Position numbers and translations under genes: made by a program
Notes under the pieces: generated by a model
What the model was told of the DNA's origin: nothing
What the model saw: the letters and a program-made list of their open reading frames with translations, nothing else
Databases searched by the model: none
Assembly (NCBI GenBank): GCA_002402315.1
Contig: DHFP01000251.1
Span: 10,907 to 74,906 of the forward strand
DNA from: Clostridiales bacterium UBA4821
GTDB taxonomy: Bacteria > Bacillota > Clostridia > Acetivibrionales > UBA4821
Direction: 5' to 3'
DNA: 64,000 nucleotides
Shown: positions 7,877 to 16,819 of the stretch, piece by piece
How positions within the stretch are numbered: position 1 is the first letter of the stretch
Layout: every line of letters starts with the position of its first letter

Positions 7877-8722
7877 ATGACCGTGAAAATGTTTTTTAGG
7901 TCCTTGATGCATATAAGAAACCTGGGATTACTTGCGGTAGTTCTCATTCTATATTCGTTTACAGGATGGATGCCGCTTTTTTTTGTAGGGTTTGCTGTAT
8001 ATTTTGCTTTGGTATTACAAAAAGCATATAGCCCTAAATTCCGGCAGAATTTTAACAGGATGCAATCCATTAAGAAGCTGCGCCGGTTAAATCATGCTTG
8101 CATGAATTCACTCTATAGTGTTAAGAGAAAAGTCAGTAAGGATTTTGCATCAAGGATTATTGGTAAAGTATCATCAATATTGGGTATAGCCAGCCAGGTT
8201 GATTTAGAGGCTAGGGTAAATAAGGTAGCATGTATAAAAGACGAAATTTTTAATGCGTTTTTTATGCATGAACGTTCCAATATTAAAGAAAGAATTGTAT
8301 TTAAAGCTATGGAACTGGCTGATATTTATTTCAGACTAATGGAAGGTTATGCATCCAGGTTCTCAGACGTTAGTGTATCAAATTTAAGCAATTTAGATAT
8401 GAAAATACAAAATAACAGGCGTAAGCTTAATATGTCATCCAATTCTCATTATGCTGATGACCTTAGACAGGCTATAGAGACTGATGAAAGACTGCTTCAA
8501 AGATTAAGAGAGGAGAGACAGGATGTTGAGAAGATGGGGGCTAAACTAAACGTTATCGAAAGTACTATGCTTCTATTAAAGCAGCAGTATTTTGCTGAAA
8601 CTCAATCAGATGAAGTAGTAGAAGATATAGAAAATACTATAAATGAAGCAACTGCTTTAGATAATGCATTATATGAACATAAGAAGAACAAAAGGGGAAT
8701 ACAGAAGGGGAAGAAATTGTGA
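7877..8722 (+). CDS. Membrane-anchored coiled-coil protein of the PspA cluster
   Basis: I do not recognise a family for this 281-residue protein. Two hydrophobic segments (about residues 17-33 and 34-50) form an N-terminal membrane hairpin. A basic region (KKLRRL) follows, then a mostly helical, charged cytoplasmic part with a likely coiled coil around residues 185-260 and a lysine-rich tail. An AAAGGTGA site precedes ATG 7877, 19 bases after the PspA-like gene, so the two are co-transcribed. The topology would suit a membrane tether or partner for the PspA-like polymer, which is inference only. Confidence 0.7.
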   Translation: MTVKMFFRSLMHIRNLGLLAVVLILYSFTGWMPLFFVGFAVYFALVLQKAYSPKFRQNFNRMQSIKKLRRLNHACMNSLYSVKRKVSKDFASRIIGKVSSILGIASQVDLEARVNKVACIKDEIFNAFFMHERSNIKERIVFKAMELADIYFRLMEGYASRFSDVSVSNLSNLDMKIQNNRRKLNMSSNSHYADDLRQAIETDERLLQRLREERQDVEKMGAKLNVIESTMLLLKQQYFAETQSDEVVEDIENTINEATALDNALYEHKKNKRGIQKGKKL

Positions 8723-8732
8723 GGAGATTGGT

Positions 8733-10325
8733 ATGGAACAAGTAATTTTTTCGTCAGACTTTGTGAAGATCGTGAGAAAAGATAATGACTTCCTTATTGA
8801 GTCATACAAGAGGGGTATCGACCTGGAGTCTATTAATAAGATTCTTTCCAAACACCCGTATATCAAGGTTACTAATTTCCTCGCAGTAAGAAATATTATT
8901 CAGAATTCCCCCAGCACCTTGATAAAGTTCGGCGAATTAAAAGAGAGGGTTCATGTCGAGCTAAGTGCGGACGAGCTTAAAGCTTATATTACTTTAAATG
9001 TTATGGATTTTGAACTGACAGGTGAGACACGGACACACACCATCAAAGAAATACTGGATGTCTTAAGAAATAACGGTATTGTCTACGGTGTAATGCAGTC
9101 TGGACTGCTGAATGAACTATGCAATGATAGGAAGATATTAATAGCGGAAGGTGAACCGCCTGAAAACGGAAATGACTCAGAAACCAGAATATATGAGATA
9201 AGAGAAATTAAGCCGGAGATAAGGGAAGACGGAAATGTTGACCATTATGAGCTCAATCTGATAAATAAGGTTGAGAAGGGAGACTGGCTTGGAGAGAGGA
9301 TTAATGCTACTCCAGGTATACCTGGAAAATCGGTAAAAGGAAATGTAATTCTTCCCATGCCGGGAAAGAATTATCCACTTGCATACGATAAGGCTTCAGT
9401 GGAAGAGGTAGAAGAAAATGGGAAAGTAGTATTAAGAGCCTTAAGAAGTGGTGCTGTGCATTTTGAGGGTGAGAAAATTTCAGTGTCAAATCACTTAGAG
9501 GTTGAAGGAGATGTAGATTTTAGTACAGGGAATATTAATTTTGATGGTTTTCTGACTGTAAAAGGTTCAGTTGCAGATAACTTTTCGATTTATGCTGATA
9601 AGGATATTGAAATAAGAGGGGATTATGGAATTGGAAGTGTTAAAGAAATTCAGAGCAAGGGAGGAAATATCTTTATCAGGGGAGGAATTGCAGGAAAGAA
9701 TAAAGCTGTAATCCGTTCCAAGAAGAATATTTATACCAAGTTTATATCTGATGCCATAATATTTTGTGAAGGTTCAATTCATGTGGGATTTTACTGTCTA
9801 AATAGTAATATAACTGCAAAAGAAGTTATTATTGATTCACCCAAGGGACAAATAATAGGGGGTAATATAAACGCGGAGATAAGGGTTGTATCGTCAACTA
9901 TTGGTTCAGCGGCAGAGAAGAAAACTGTAATTTCTGTTGCAGGCTTTAACAGAACTGCACTAAAAGATAGGCTTGATAGAACTGTAAACGAGGTAAATGT
10001 CGTAAAAGACCAGCTTTACAAGTTAAAACAAGAAGTATCAATCTATGCTAGTATTCCAACCATAAGTTTAAGTAGAAAACAATTAGATGAGTATACGGTC
10101 TTAAAGGAAAAATACTCTAAGATGAAAGATGATATGGCTAATCTGGAAAATGAAAAGAAGGCTTTAGTGAGCTATTTACGTGCACATGGTGAAGGCGAGA
10201 TAGCGATCTTGAAAAGAGCTTACCCTAATACGGTAATGGGTATAAAGAACATGTTTAAAGAACTTAATAAGATAATCCTAAGTACTACGTTTTATTATGC
10301 TGATGGCGAGATAAAACAACTTTAA
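8733..10325 (+). CDS. FapA family (DUF342) polymer-forming protein
   Basis: A 530-residue protein with the FapA/DUF342 layout. An N-terminal mixed domain (1-90) is followed by a second N-terminal domain (about 95-215), then a right-handed beta-helix with glycine-spaced strands such as VEGDVDFSTGNINFDG, VKGSV and EIRGDYG, and a C-terminal coiled coil (about 410-500). FapA proteins occur near flagellar and chemotaxis genes and in polar or membrane complexes. ATG 8733 has a GAGGAGA site at 8721-8727; an upstream in-frame ATG lies inside the preceding gene. No flagellar genes are near, so a role tied to the PspA cluster is more likely here. Confidence 0.85.
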   Translation: MEQVIFSSDFVKIVRKDNDFLIESYKRGIDLESINKILSKHPYIKVTNFLAVRNIIQNSPSTLIKFGELKERVHVELSADELKAYITLNVMDFELTGETRTHTIKEILDVLRNNGIVYGVMQSGLLNELCNDRKILIAEGEPPENGNDSETRIYEIREIKPEIREDGNVDHYELNLINKVEKGDWLGERINATPGIPGKSVKGNVILPMPGKNYPLAYDKASVEEVEENGKVVLRALRSGAVHFEGEKISVSNHLEVEGDVDFSTGNINFDGFLTVKGSVADNFSIYADKDIEIRGDYGIGSVKEIQSKGGNIFIRGGIAGKNKAVIRSKKNIYTKFISDAIIFCEGSIHVGFYCLNSNITAKEVIIDSPKGQIIGGNINAEIRVVSSTIGSAAEKKTVISVAGFNRTALKDRLDRTVNEVNVVKDQLYKLKQEVSIYASIPTISLSRKQLDEYTVLKEKYSKMKDDMANLENEKKALVSYLRAHGEGEIAILKRAYPNTVMGIKNMFKELNKIILSTTFYYADGEIKQL

Positions 10326-10338
10326 GGAGGGGTTCGGA

Positions 10339-12267
10339 TTGGAATATAGAGAGATTTTAGATAGGGTTAGGAAGCAAAGAAATGCTGGAGAAGTTAATAG
10401 TAAATTATTTTGGTATGTAGGTCTAATCCAGGCAATAGAACTCTTTTCCCAGAAGTTGAATTTTGAGCAGGTAGTATACACATGTATGGATTGTATCAGT
10501 GAACTCCTGACGGTTGAGAAGTCGGCAATATATGTTCAACATGGAGATAAGTACATACTTAAGAGGCATAAAGGATACTCCAAAAGTATAAGTGAGATAG
10601 ACTATACGCAGCAGTTAAGCGATCTGCCCATATATCATGGCGGACTTCTTTACAATGATACAAGCAAAAAGTACTTCGATGGAAAGATTATCGACCAAAT
10701 GGGAGTAAAGATTGTTGTCCCCTTAATCATTGAAAATGATCTATTTGGGTTTATTTTTATAGGCAGCAAGATTGAGGGAGACTATGATAGAGATAACTAT
10801 ACATTGGCCGAGGCCTTGATGAGGCTTTTTAATAATGCACTTGAGAATTATAAAACTTATGAGGAAATCCAAAAGATTAATAGTGAACTTGACGAAAAGG
10901 TATTTAACTTATTTGCTATAAACCAGTCTTCAAAGGTGCTGTTAAGTGAACTTGATATATATAAGTTATATAGTCTTGCAGTTGATGTATTTTCTGAACT
11001 TACACAGAGTTCTGTAACAAGCTTTATCCTCTATGATAAACATAGTGCTTCATTTATCCTGAAGTCTTATAGAAATGTATTCGATGTAAATGAGAAGATA
11101 GGGATGGTTGTTAGATATAATAGCCGTGCCCAGATAGAGCCTTACAGAATTATTCTTAATGTTGATAATGAAAGCGATATGGAGTACCTTAAAAGTATAT
11201 TTCCTGATTTGGAAGAAATGAAAACAAAGCTTAAGGCAAAGTATTTTGTACTTCTGCTCAGAAAGAATGAATTATTAGGTGTTGTCACCCTGGGAACAAG
11301 TGTTACGGCGCAGGAGTATAAAAACAGCATATTCGAGCTTATTGAGAGCCTTGCAACATCAACATATATAGCAATATCTAATGCAGAGCTTTTTGAAAAG
11401 GTAAATGAGCAAAGAGACCTGATAAACAGGAAGTTCGAGAAGTTGGTTATGCTGAATAATTTGATGAAAAATATTAACAGTTCAAAGTCATTAAATATCA
11501 TGATAGAACTTGTTCTAAAGACCCTGGGTATTGCCTTTAAGGCTGAAAAGGCTCTGGTGGCCAGGTATGATAGAGAAAATAACAGCTTTATCATCTTGGA
11601 TACACTGGGATTTAAAACTAAGAAAAGGAAGTTAAAGGTTACAAAAGAGTGGAAAAGGGTATTAGAAGGAGATTTAATTTATGAAGGTGAAAGAAGAGCG
11701 GTAAAGGCGTACATTAAGGATGACTTATTACAAGATGTAGGGGATTTTTCCGGAATAGTAATATCACCTATCACTATCGAAGATTTAGATAGTAGTGAGA
11801 CTTATGGTGCGGTTATTGTGTTTAAATATAAGGATACATTGATAACCGATGAGGAAAACAGGGTTATAGTGCAGACAATCTCAAATCATATTGCACCAAT
11901 AATGGCAAGCTTCGATAAGCTTGAGGAGCAGGCGAGGACATTGGTGCCCAATTATGTTGAGTACTTTAAGATGGATCTTAAAAAAGCAATTGAGGATGCA
12001 AGAAAATTTAAGCTGGATTTAGAAGTAATTGATATATTGTTGAATGAGAGGTTTCCATTTACCCGGAGACCGTATTATGAAGTCTTGAGTAAAATTTATA
12101 AGAATTTATATCCTATTTCACCTAACAATATATTTATTATAAATAATAACCACAACGATGACATTGAGAATGATATCAGGGAAAAGATCAGTGGTGAAAT
12201 TGCCATACGCAGGTATAAAATAGATCGGGATTTTACATCGTATGAGGATTTCTTCAAGCTGTTCTAG
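10339..12267 (+). CDS. Triple GAF-domain protein
   Basis: This 642-residue cytoplasmic protein begins at TTG 10339 behind AAGGAGGGG. Three GAF-like units can be seen, at about residues 30-170, 195-345 and 370-535, each ending with a helix such as LAEALMRLFNNALENY or IESLATSTYIAISNAELFEKV. There is no kinase, GGDEF, HD-GYP or DNA-binding output domain. The C-terminal 100 residues are helical and unassigned. GAF domains bind small ligands or mediate dimerisation, so the protein may be the sensory input of the upstream FapA/PspA cluster (inference). It lies 13 bases after fapA. Confidence 0.75.
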   Translation: MEYREILDRVRKQRNAGEVNSKLFWYVGLIQAIELFSQKLNFEQVVYTCMDCISELLTVEKSAIYVQHGDKYILKRHKGYSKSISEIDYTQQLSDLPIYHGGLLYNDTSKKYFDGKIIDQMGVKIVVPLIIENDLFGFIFIGSKIEGDYDRDNYTLAEALMRLFNNALENYKTYEEIQKINSELDEKVFNLFAINQSSKVLLSELDIYKLYSLAVDVFSELTQSSVTSFILYDKHSASFILKSYRNVFDVNEKIGMVVRYNSRAQIEPYRIILNVDNESDMEYLKSIFPDLEEMKTKLKAKYFVLLLRKNELLGVVTLGTSVTAQEYKNSIFELIESLATSTYIAISNAELFEKVNEQRDLINRKFEKLVMLNNLMKNINSSKSLNIMIELVLKTLGIAFKAEKALVARYDRENNSFIILDTLGFKTKKRKLKVTKEWKRVLEGDLIYEGERRAVKAYIKDDLLQDVGDFSGIVISPITIEDLDSSETYGAVIVFKYKDTLITDEENRVIVQTISNHIAPIMASFDKLEEQARTLVPNYVEYFKMDLKKAIEDARKFKLDLEVIDILLNERFPFTRRPYYEVLSKIYKNLYPISPNNIFIINNNHNDDIENDIREKISGEIAIRRYKIDRDFTSYEDFFKLF

Positions 12268-12289
12268 TATAATAGGGAGTTGAAAAAGT

Positions 12290-12679
12290 TTGGAATTATC
12301 CTGCGGCATCGACATTATTGAAATTATGAGGATAAAGAAAGCAATTGATGATAGTAATGAGAAGTTTCTAAGCAAAGTATTTACCCCCGCCGAAATAGAA
12401 TACTGCGAAGCAAGGTCAGCAGCCAAATTTCAGCATTATGCGGCAAGATTTGCTGCCAAAGAAGCAGCAGCTAAGGCATTAGGCTTAGGTTTTGCCAAAG
12501 GTGTGTGGTGGACCGACATAGAAGTTGTTAAAGATGATAATGGTAAACCTATGGTAAAACTATACGGGCAGGCGAAGAAAACCGCTGAAGATTTAGGAAT
12601 TAAAACATTGAATCTAAGCTTATCCCACTGTCATGAATATGCGGTAGCAAATGTAGTTTGTATTTTGCATAAACTCTAG
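12290..12679 (+). CDS. acpS: Holo-[acyl-carrier-protein] synthase
   Basis: This 129-residue enzyme transfers 4'-phosphopantetheine from CoA to acyl carrier protein. The magnesium-binding GIDIIEI (Asp8) and the family signature ARFAAKEAAAKALG with the second acidic ligand are intact, and the length is normal. The start is TTG 12290, with an AGGGAG site about ten bases upstream. It follows the GAF gene by 22 bases and may be co-transcribed, though the function is unrelated. Confidence 0.95.
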   Translation: MELSCGIDIIEIMRIKKAIDDSNEKFLSKVFTPAEIEYCEARSAAKFQHYAARFAAKEAAAKALGLGFAKGVWWTDIEVVKDDNGKPMVKLYGQAKKTAEDLGIKTLNLSLSHCHEYAVANVVCILHKL

Positions 12680-12732
12680 ACACAATAAGCTTTAAAATAG
12701 TAAAATATACAAAAATAGAGAGGGTGTCCAAT

Positions 12733-13614
12733 ATGGAAGAAAGACTAATTTACATTGATGGAGATTATTATAATAAATCCGAGGCTAAGGTTTCAGTTTT
12801 TGATCATGGTTTTCTTTATGGGGATGGTATATTTGAAGGCATACGGGCTTACAATGGCCGGATATTTAAATGCAAAGAGCATATTGATAGACTTTATCAA
12901 GGCGCCAAGGCTATTGACCTTAACATTCCTCTTAGCAAGACTGAAATGACCGAAGCTCTATTGGAAACATGCAGGAAGAATAATATAAAGGATGGGTATA
13001 TAAGGCTCATTGTATCAAGAGGAATAGGTGATCTGGGCTTGAGTCCAGCCAAATGTCCCAAGGCAAGCGTGGTTATTATAGCAGATTCAATAGTATTATA
13101 TCCTGCTGAAATGTATGAAAAGGGAATGAAGGTTATTACTGCTTCTACCAGAAGAAATAATCCGGCGTCACTGGATCCGCAGATAAAATCGTTAAATTAC
13201 CTGAATAATATACTGGCTAAGATTGAAGCCAACCGGGCCGGCGTCCCGGAAGCTATAATGCTGAACACAATGGGAGTAGTTTGCGAATGTACCGGAGATA
13301 ATATTTTTATAATAAAAGATAATGTAATTTATACCCCTCCGATATATGTAGGAGCTCTTGATGGAATAACAAGGGCAGTCGCAATTGAGCTTGCTGAGAA
13401 GATGGGATATAAGGTTATAGAGAAAGAATTTACCCTGTTTAACCTGTATAATGCTGATGAATGTTTCTTTACCGGTACGGCAGCAGAGGTTATTGGTGTT
13501 ACTGAGGTTGATGGAAGAGTAATTGGCGATGGGGTAGCAGGCAAGATTACCAGGAAATTGATGGATGTGTTCAAGGAGTATGCAAGCGATCAAGGAGAGC
13601 CTATATATAGTTAA
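12733..13614 (+). CDS. ilvE: Branched-chain amino acid aminotransferase
   Basis: A 293-residue class IV PLP aminotransferase that interconverts branched-chain keto acids and amino acids with glutamate. Visible features are FDHGFLYGDGIFEG near the N-terminus, the PLP lysine Lys152 in PQIKSLNYLNN, the substrate-loop ECTGDNIF and the phosphate-binding GITRAV. ATG 12733 follows AGAGAGGG with an eight-base spacing; a GTG at 12724 overlaps that site and is less likely. A D-amino-acid or aminodeoxychorismate activity is possible within class IV, but the branched-chain type fits best. Confidence 0.9.
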   Translation: MEERLIYIDGDYYNKSEAKVSVFDHGFLYGDGIFEGIRAYNGRIFKCKEHIDRLYQGAKAIDLNIPLSKTEMTEALLETCRKNNIKDGYIRLIVSRGIGDLGLSPAKCPKASVVIIADSIVLYPAEMYEKGMKVITASTRRNNPASLDPQIKSLNYLNNILAKIEANRAGVPEAIMLNTMGVVCECTGDNIFIIKDNVIYTPPIYVGALDGITRAVAIELAEKMGYKVIEKEFTLFNLYNADECFFTGTAAEVIGVTEVDGRVIGDGVAGKITRKLMDVFKEYASDQGEPIYS

Positions 13615-13750
13615 AATTTGCAGAAAGATTATATATAAGTAAATATTATTCACGGATAAGCTCTTATACTATTTCCAGTAAAAATTAACCATACTTGGAG
13701 TTTGCTGCTGTTTTAAGTTGACTATTTACTCATAAGTGATAAAATAGAAT

Positions 13751-13809
13751 TAAGGAATGACGAAAAATAACCGATTTTAAAATGGGAATTTATTATTTTG
13801 TCATTCCTA
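13751..13809. repeat. Imperfect palindromic element, copy B
   Basis: Arms 13751-13770 and 13790-13809 are inverted (TAAGGAATGAC...GTCATTCCTA) around CCGATTTTAAA, the same arms and centre as copy A at 5232-5302. It sits just upstream of the histidine kinase start. The rest of the gap 13615-13842 shows no gene. Confidence 0.65.
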
Positions 13810-13842
13810 AGTAAAATAATGAATATAAAGGTTAAAAAGACT

Positions 13843-16002
13843 ATGCGAATTCTGGAAAAGCTATCTCTTAATTTGCAAATTCCGCCATTAAATAAATATA
13901 TATTAAGAATTGTCATAAGCTTATTAATTTTTCTATTTGGTTCGGCAATAGCAGTTATCGGGTTTTATCAGAGTATGCCTATTTTAATGGTTATAGGTTT
14001 ACTTATAATAGGGTTGCTTTTTATTTATATTTTTAAGAGGTTTAACCTCAAATTAATTGCCATGCTGCTTACATTCACTTATGTTCCGGCTGTTGCTTTA
14101 CTCTGGCCCCTAGTTCATCATTTTCATTTTTTAATAATTGATAATTCAAAACAACGCCTGGAATCCATAGCACGAAGCCAGGCTGTTTTTGTTGATAGCT
14201 GGCTGGAGCAAAGAAAAAGTGACATTTTTTTTATTGAAAATAACATTCACATGCTAAATAGTTTGCAAAATTCAAATGAAGAGGAAGAAAATATAAATAA
14301 ATTGAGGAATATACTCTTAAAGGTAAAAAACTCGTCACCAGTATACAAAGAACTATTTATCTTAGGAAAATTCAAAAGCGTGGTAGTATCTACCGACCAA
14401 TCCAAAGAAGGTGGATTTGACTCTGGCATGGTTGACGTTAACCTAGGGCAGGAGCCTGTATTATCGAACCTTTCTTTGGAGCAGGGAGTGCCAGTGATTT
14501 TTCTCTCAAAATGTATAAAAATTAATAACGAACAGTATGTTATGGGAATAAAATACAGCTTGTCAGAACTACAAAAAGCTTATGGTTCAATCAGGAATCC
14601 TGACAGGCCTGAAAGAACTATAAAGATTTCACTGATAGATGAAAAAGGTTATTACATATTTACTACCGATAATAGTATGACTAAACCGTTAAAGGATAAG
14701 ATATATGAGAATTTTAACAAATACCTGCAGACCATTAAAAACATGGACCTGAAATATGAGAATGATAAAGGGGAGAATACTGTAGGCAGCTATACTCAGG
14801 TAGAATCAACCGGATGGTATGTAATCAGCGAGCAAACATTCAAAGAAATTATTTACAATGTTGATAAAAATTTAATGGATGTATTTATTATTATGATTAT
14901 TAACTTCATAGTAGTATTATTATTTGCTCCATTCTTTTCAAGAGGAGTTACCAAACCAATTCGCAAGATTAGAGACTTGGCAGCCAGAGGGTCATCTGGT
15001 GACCTGTCTATCCAGATAGAGAAAGGAAAGCCAAATATTTTTGAGTACAAGGAAGCTGAAGAGACCATACTGGCATTCAATAAAATGATTACAACATTAA
15101 ACATATTAAAAAATTCACTTGAGTCCAAGATAGCAGAAAAAACACAGATGGCTGAGCAGCTAAGGGAAACGAATGAGGAACTTAATGCACAGCAGGAAGA
15201 ACTGACTTATTTAAATGAAATGCTGATAAAGACCAATGAACAGCTTAATTCTGCATATAAAGATTTAAAGCAGACTCAGACCAAGCTTGTTCAGCATGAA
15301 AAAATGGCTTCTTTAGGAATGCTTGTTGCAGGAGTGGCACATGAGATTAATAATCCTCTAGGCGCAATATCCAGTAATTTAAGTATCTATGAATCAATAA
15401 CTAGAAAGCTGGAGAAAAAAAGTAGTGAAGATAATGAAATTAAACAGATTATTCATAATATCGAATCGGTTAACCATATTAATTCTATGGCTTGTGAGAG
15501 AATAGTGAAGATTGTGAGAAGCTTAAGAAGCTTCGCTAGACTGGACGAAGCTGACTTCAAGGAAGCGGATATTTATGAAGGAATTGAGGATACTCTAATA
15601 ATCTTAAACCATAGACTCAAGAACAAGGTGGAATTGGTTAAAGAATTTAGTGATATACCTAAAATCAAGTGCTATCCTAACCAGCTTAATCAGGTATTCA
15701 TGAATATTTTCGCAAACGCAATTGATGCAATTAAAGAGAAGGGAACAATATGGATAAAAACATATTGTGAAAATAATAAGATTTATATAAAAATAAAGGA
15801 CAATGGCACAGGTATAAAGCCTGAGCATGTAGATAAAATATTTGATCCGGGTTTTACAACCAAAGGAGTAGGAGTTGGTACCGGACTAGGCCTTTCGATA
15901 GTTTATAACATTATAGAGGGACATAAGGGGAATATTAGTGTTACTTCTGAGGTAGGAAAAGGAACTGAGTTCATAATAGAGTTGACTGCAACTTCTGATT
16001 AA
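13843..16002 (+). CDS. Orphan transmembrane sensor histidine kinase
   Basis: A 719-residue kinase. Two or three N-terminal membrane segments (about residues 25-90) lead into an extracytoplasmic sensor of the Cache type (100-330), a further membrane helix (about 345-365), HAMP (370-425), a coiled coil and a HisKA-like domain with His500 in GVAHEINNPLG. The ATPase domain has the N box (NIFANAIDAIKEKG), the G1 box DNGTGI and the G2 box GTGLGLSIVYNI. This layout matches NtrB/PilS-like kinases. The start is uncertain: TTG 13798 and ATG 13819 are also in frame, but only ATG 13843 has an AAAGG upstream. No response regulator is adjacent. Confidence 0.9.
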   Translation: MRILEKLSLNLQIPPLNKYILRIVISLLIFLFGSAIAVIGFYQSMPILMVIGLLIIGLLFIYIFKRFNLKLIAMLLTFTYVPAVALLWPLVHHFHFLIIDNSKQRLESIARSQAVFVDSWLEQRKSDIFFIENNIHMLNSLQNSNEEEENINKLRNILLKVKNSSPVYKELFILGKFKSVVVSTDQSKEGGFDSGMVDVNLGQEPVLSNLSLEQGVPVIFLSKCIKINNEQYVMGIKYSLSELQKAYGSIRNPDRPERTIKISLIDEKGYYIFTTDNSMTKPLKDKIYENFNKYLQTIKNMDLKYENDKGENTVGSYTQVESTGWYVISEQTFKEIIYNVDKNLMDVFIIMIINFIVVLLFAPFFSRGVTKPIRKIRDLAARGSSGDLSIQIEKGKPNIFEYKEAEETILAFNKMITTLNILKNSLESKIAEKTQMAEQLRETNEELNAQQEELTYLNEMLIKTNEQLNSAYKDLKQTQTKLVQHEKMASLGMLVAGVAHEINNPLGAISSNLSIYESITRKLEKKSSEDNEIKQIIHNIESVNHINSMACERIVKIVRSLRSFARLDEADFKEADIYEGIEDTLIILNHRLKNKVELVKEFSDIPKIKCYPNQLNQVFMNIFANAIDAIKEKGTIWIKTYCENNKIYIKIKDNGTGIKPEHVDKIFDPGFTTKGVGVGTGLGLSIVYNIIEGHKGNISVTSEVGKGTEFIIELTATSD

Positions 16003-16016
16003 TTAGGAGAAACAGA

Positions 16017-16166
16017 ATGAAGATTATTATAGTAATTTCAGGACTATTATCACTTCTAATATTTGTATTATTTTTCATACAATTAATAAAGCGCAACAAG
16101 GGTTATAGAACTTATGCTGCGCTTTATTATACAACTCAAGTTTATTTAATAAATTACTGTGAATAA
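16017..16166 (+). CDS. Small single-pass membrane protein
   Basis: A 49-residue open frame starts at ATG 16017, behind TAGGAGAA at 16003-16010, 14 bases after the kinase stop. One strong membrane helix (about residues 3-24) is followed by basic residues (KRNKGYR) and a tyrosine-rich tail. Spacing and ribosome site indicate co-translation with the kinase. Small membrane partners of sensor kinases are known, but no family is recognised here. Confidence 0.55.
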   Translation: MKIIIVISGLLSLLIFVLFFIQLIKRNKGYRTYAALYYTTQVYLINYCE

Positions 16167-16168
16167 AT

Positions 16169-16819
16169 TTATAAAATCTCTTTACAGCTTGTATCATTCG
16201 GCATTTCATGACAATTATTTTCTTTGTTTATCATATGTTTAACATTAAAGAATTTAATTGCTGAAGAAAACACCGTAATAAGGAGTAATCCATAATAAAG
16301 AATACTAAAGGTGCCAATGTCTATGAGTAGAAGATTAAAAACCAGGATTAAACATGGTAATGAGTAAAAAAATGTACTGGCAATTCTTCCGGGTATATCA
16401 TAATAAAGAACCACATCACTTTTAGCACCGCATATAGCTAAGTGCTTCTTGATAATCTCGGATAATATGAGAAACTCAAAAAACTTATATATAGCCAATG
16501 CAGTTAACCAGAATGGTATAATGTTCAAAAAATTCAGCATTATGTAAGAGCATAGCACGAATAAAAAGTCTGTCCATACGTCAAGATAGCTTCCCAAAGG
16601 TGTAACACTGTTTGTTAAACGTGCAATCCAGCCATCTAAAAAATCGGTTACTCTAATTAACACAAACACAAGCAGAGCTATGTTGATAGCAAAATATATG
16701 GCCGGAAAATCTGATGTTAGTCCCTTGTACGAAAATACTAAAAAAAACGGTATAAGGAATACTCTCGACAAGGTTATCATGTTTGGTAATGTTGTATACT
16801 TAGTATAGCTAGTTATCAT
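16169..16819 (-). CDS. CDP-alcohol phosphatidyltransferase family protein
   Basis: This 216-residue membrane enzyme carries the complete CDP-alcohol phosphotransferase signature: Asp59, Asp62-Gly63, Ala66-Arg67, Gly76, Asp80 and Asp84 with the canonical spacing. About five to six hydrophobic helices surround it. Enzymes of this family join a CDP-linked lipid to an alcohol such as glycerol-3-phosphate or serine; the alcohol here is not determined. The ATG overlaps the stop of the upstream flavodoxin gene (ATGA), so the two form one leftward operon. An AGGAGAAAG site precedes the start. Confidence 0.88.
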   Translation of the reverse strand: MITSYTKYTTLPNMITLSRVFLIPFFLVFSYKGLTSDFPAIYFAINIALLVFVLIRVTDFLDGWIARLTNSVTPLGSYLDVWTDFLFVLCSYIMLNFLNIIPFWLTALAIYKFFEFLILSEIIKKHLAICGAKSDVVLYYDIPGRIASTFFYSLPCLILVFNLLLIDIGTFSILYYGLLLITVFSSAIKFFNVKHMINKENNCHEMPNDTSCKEIL

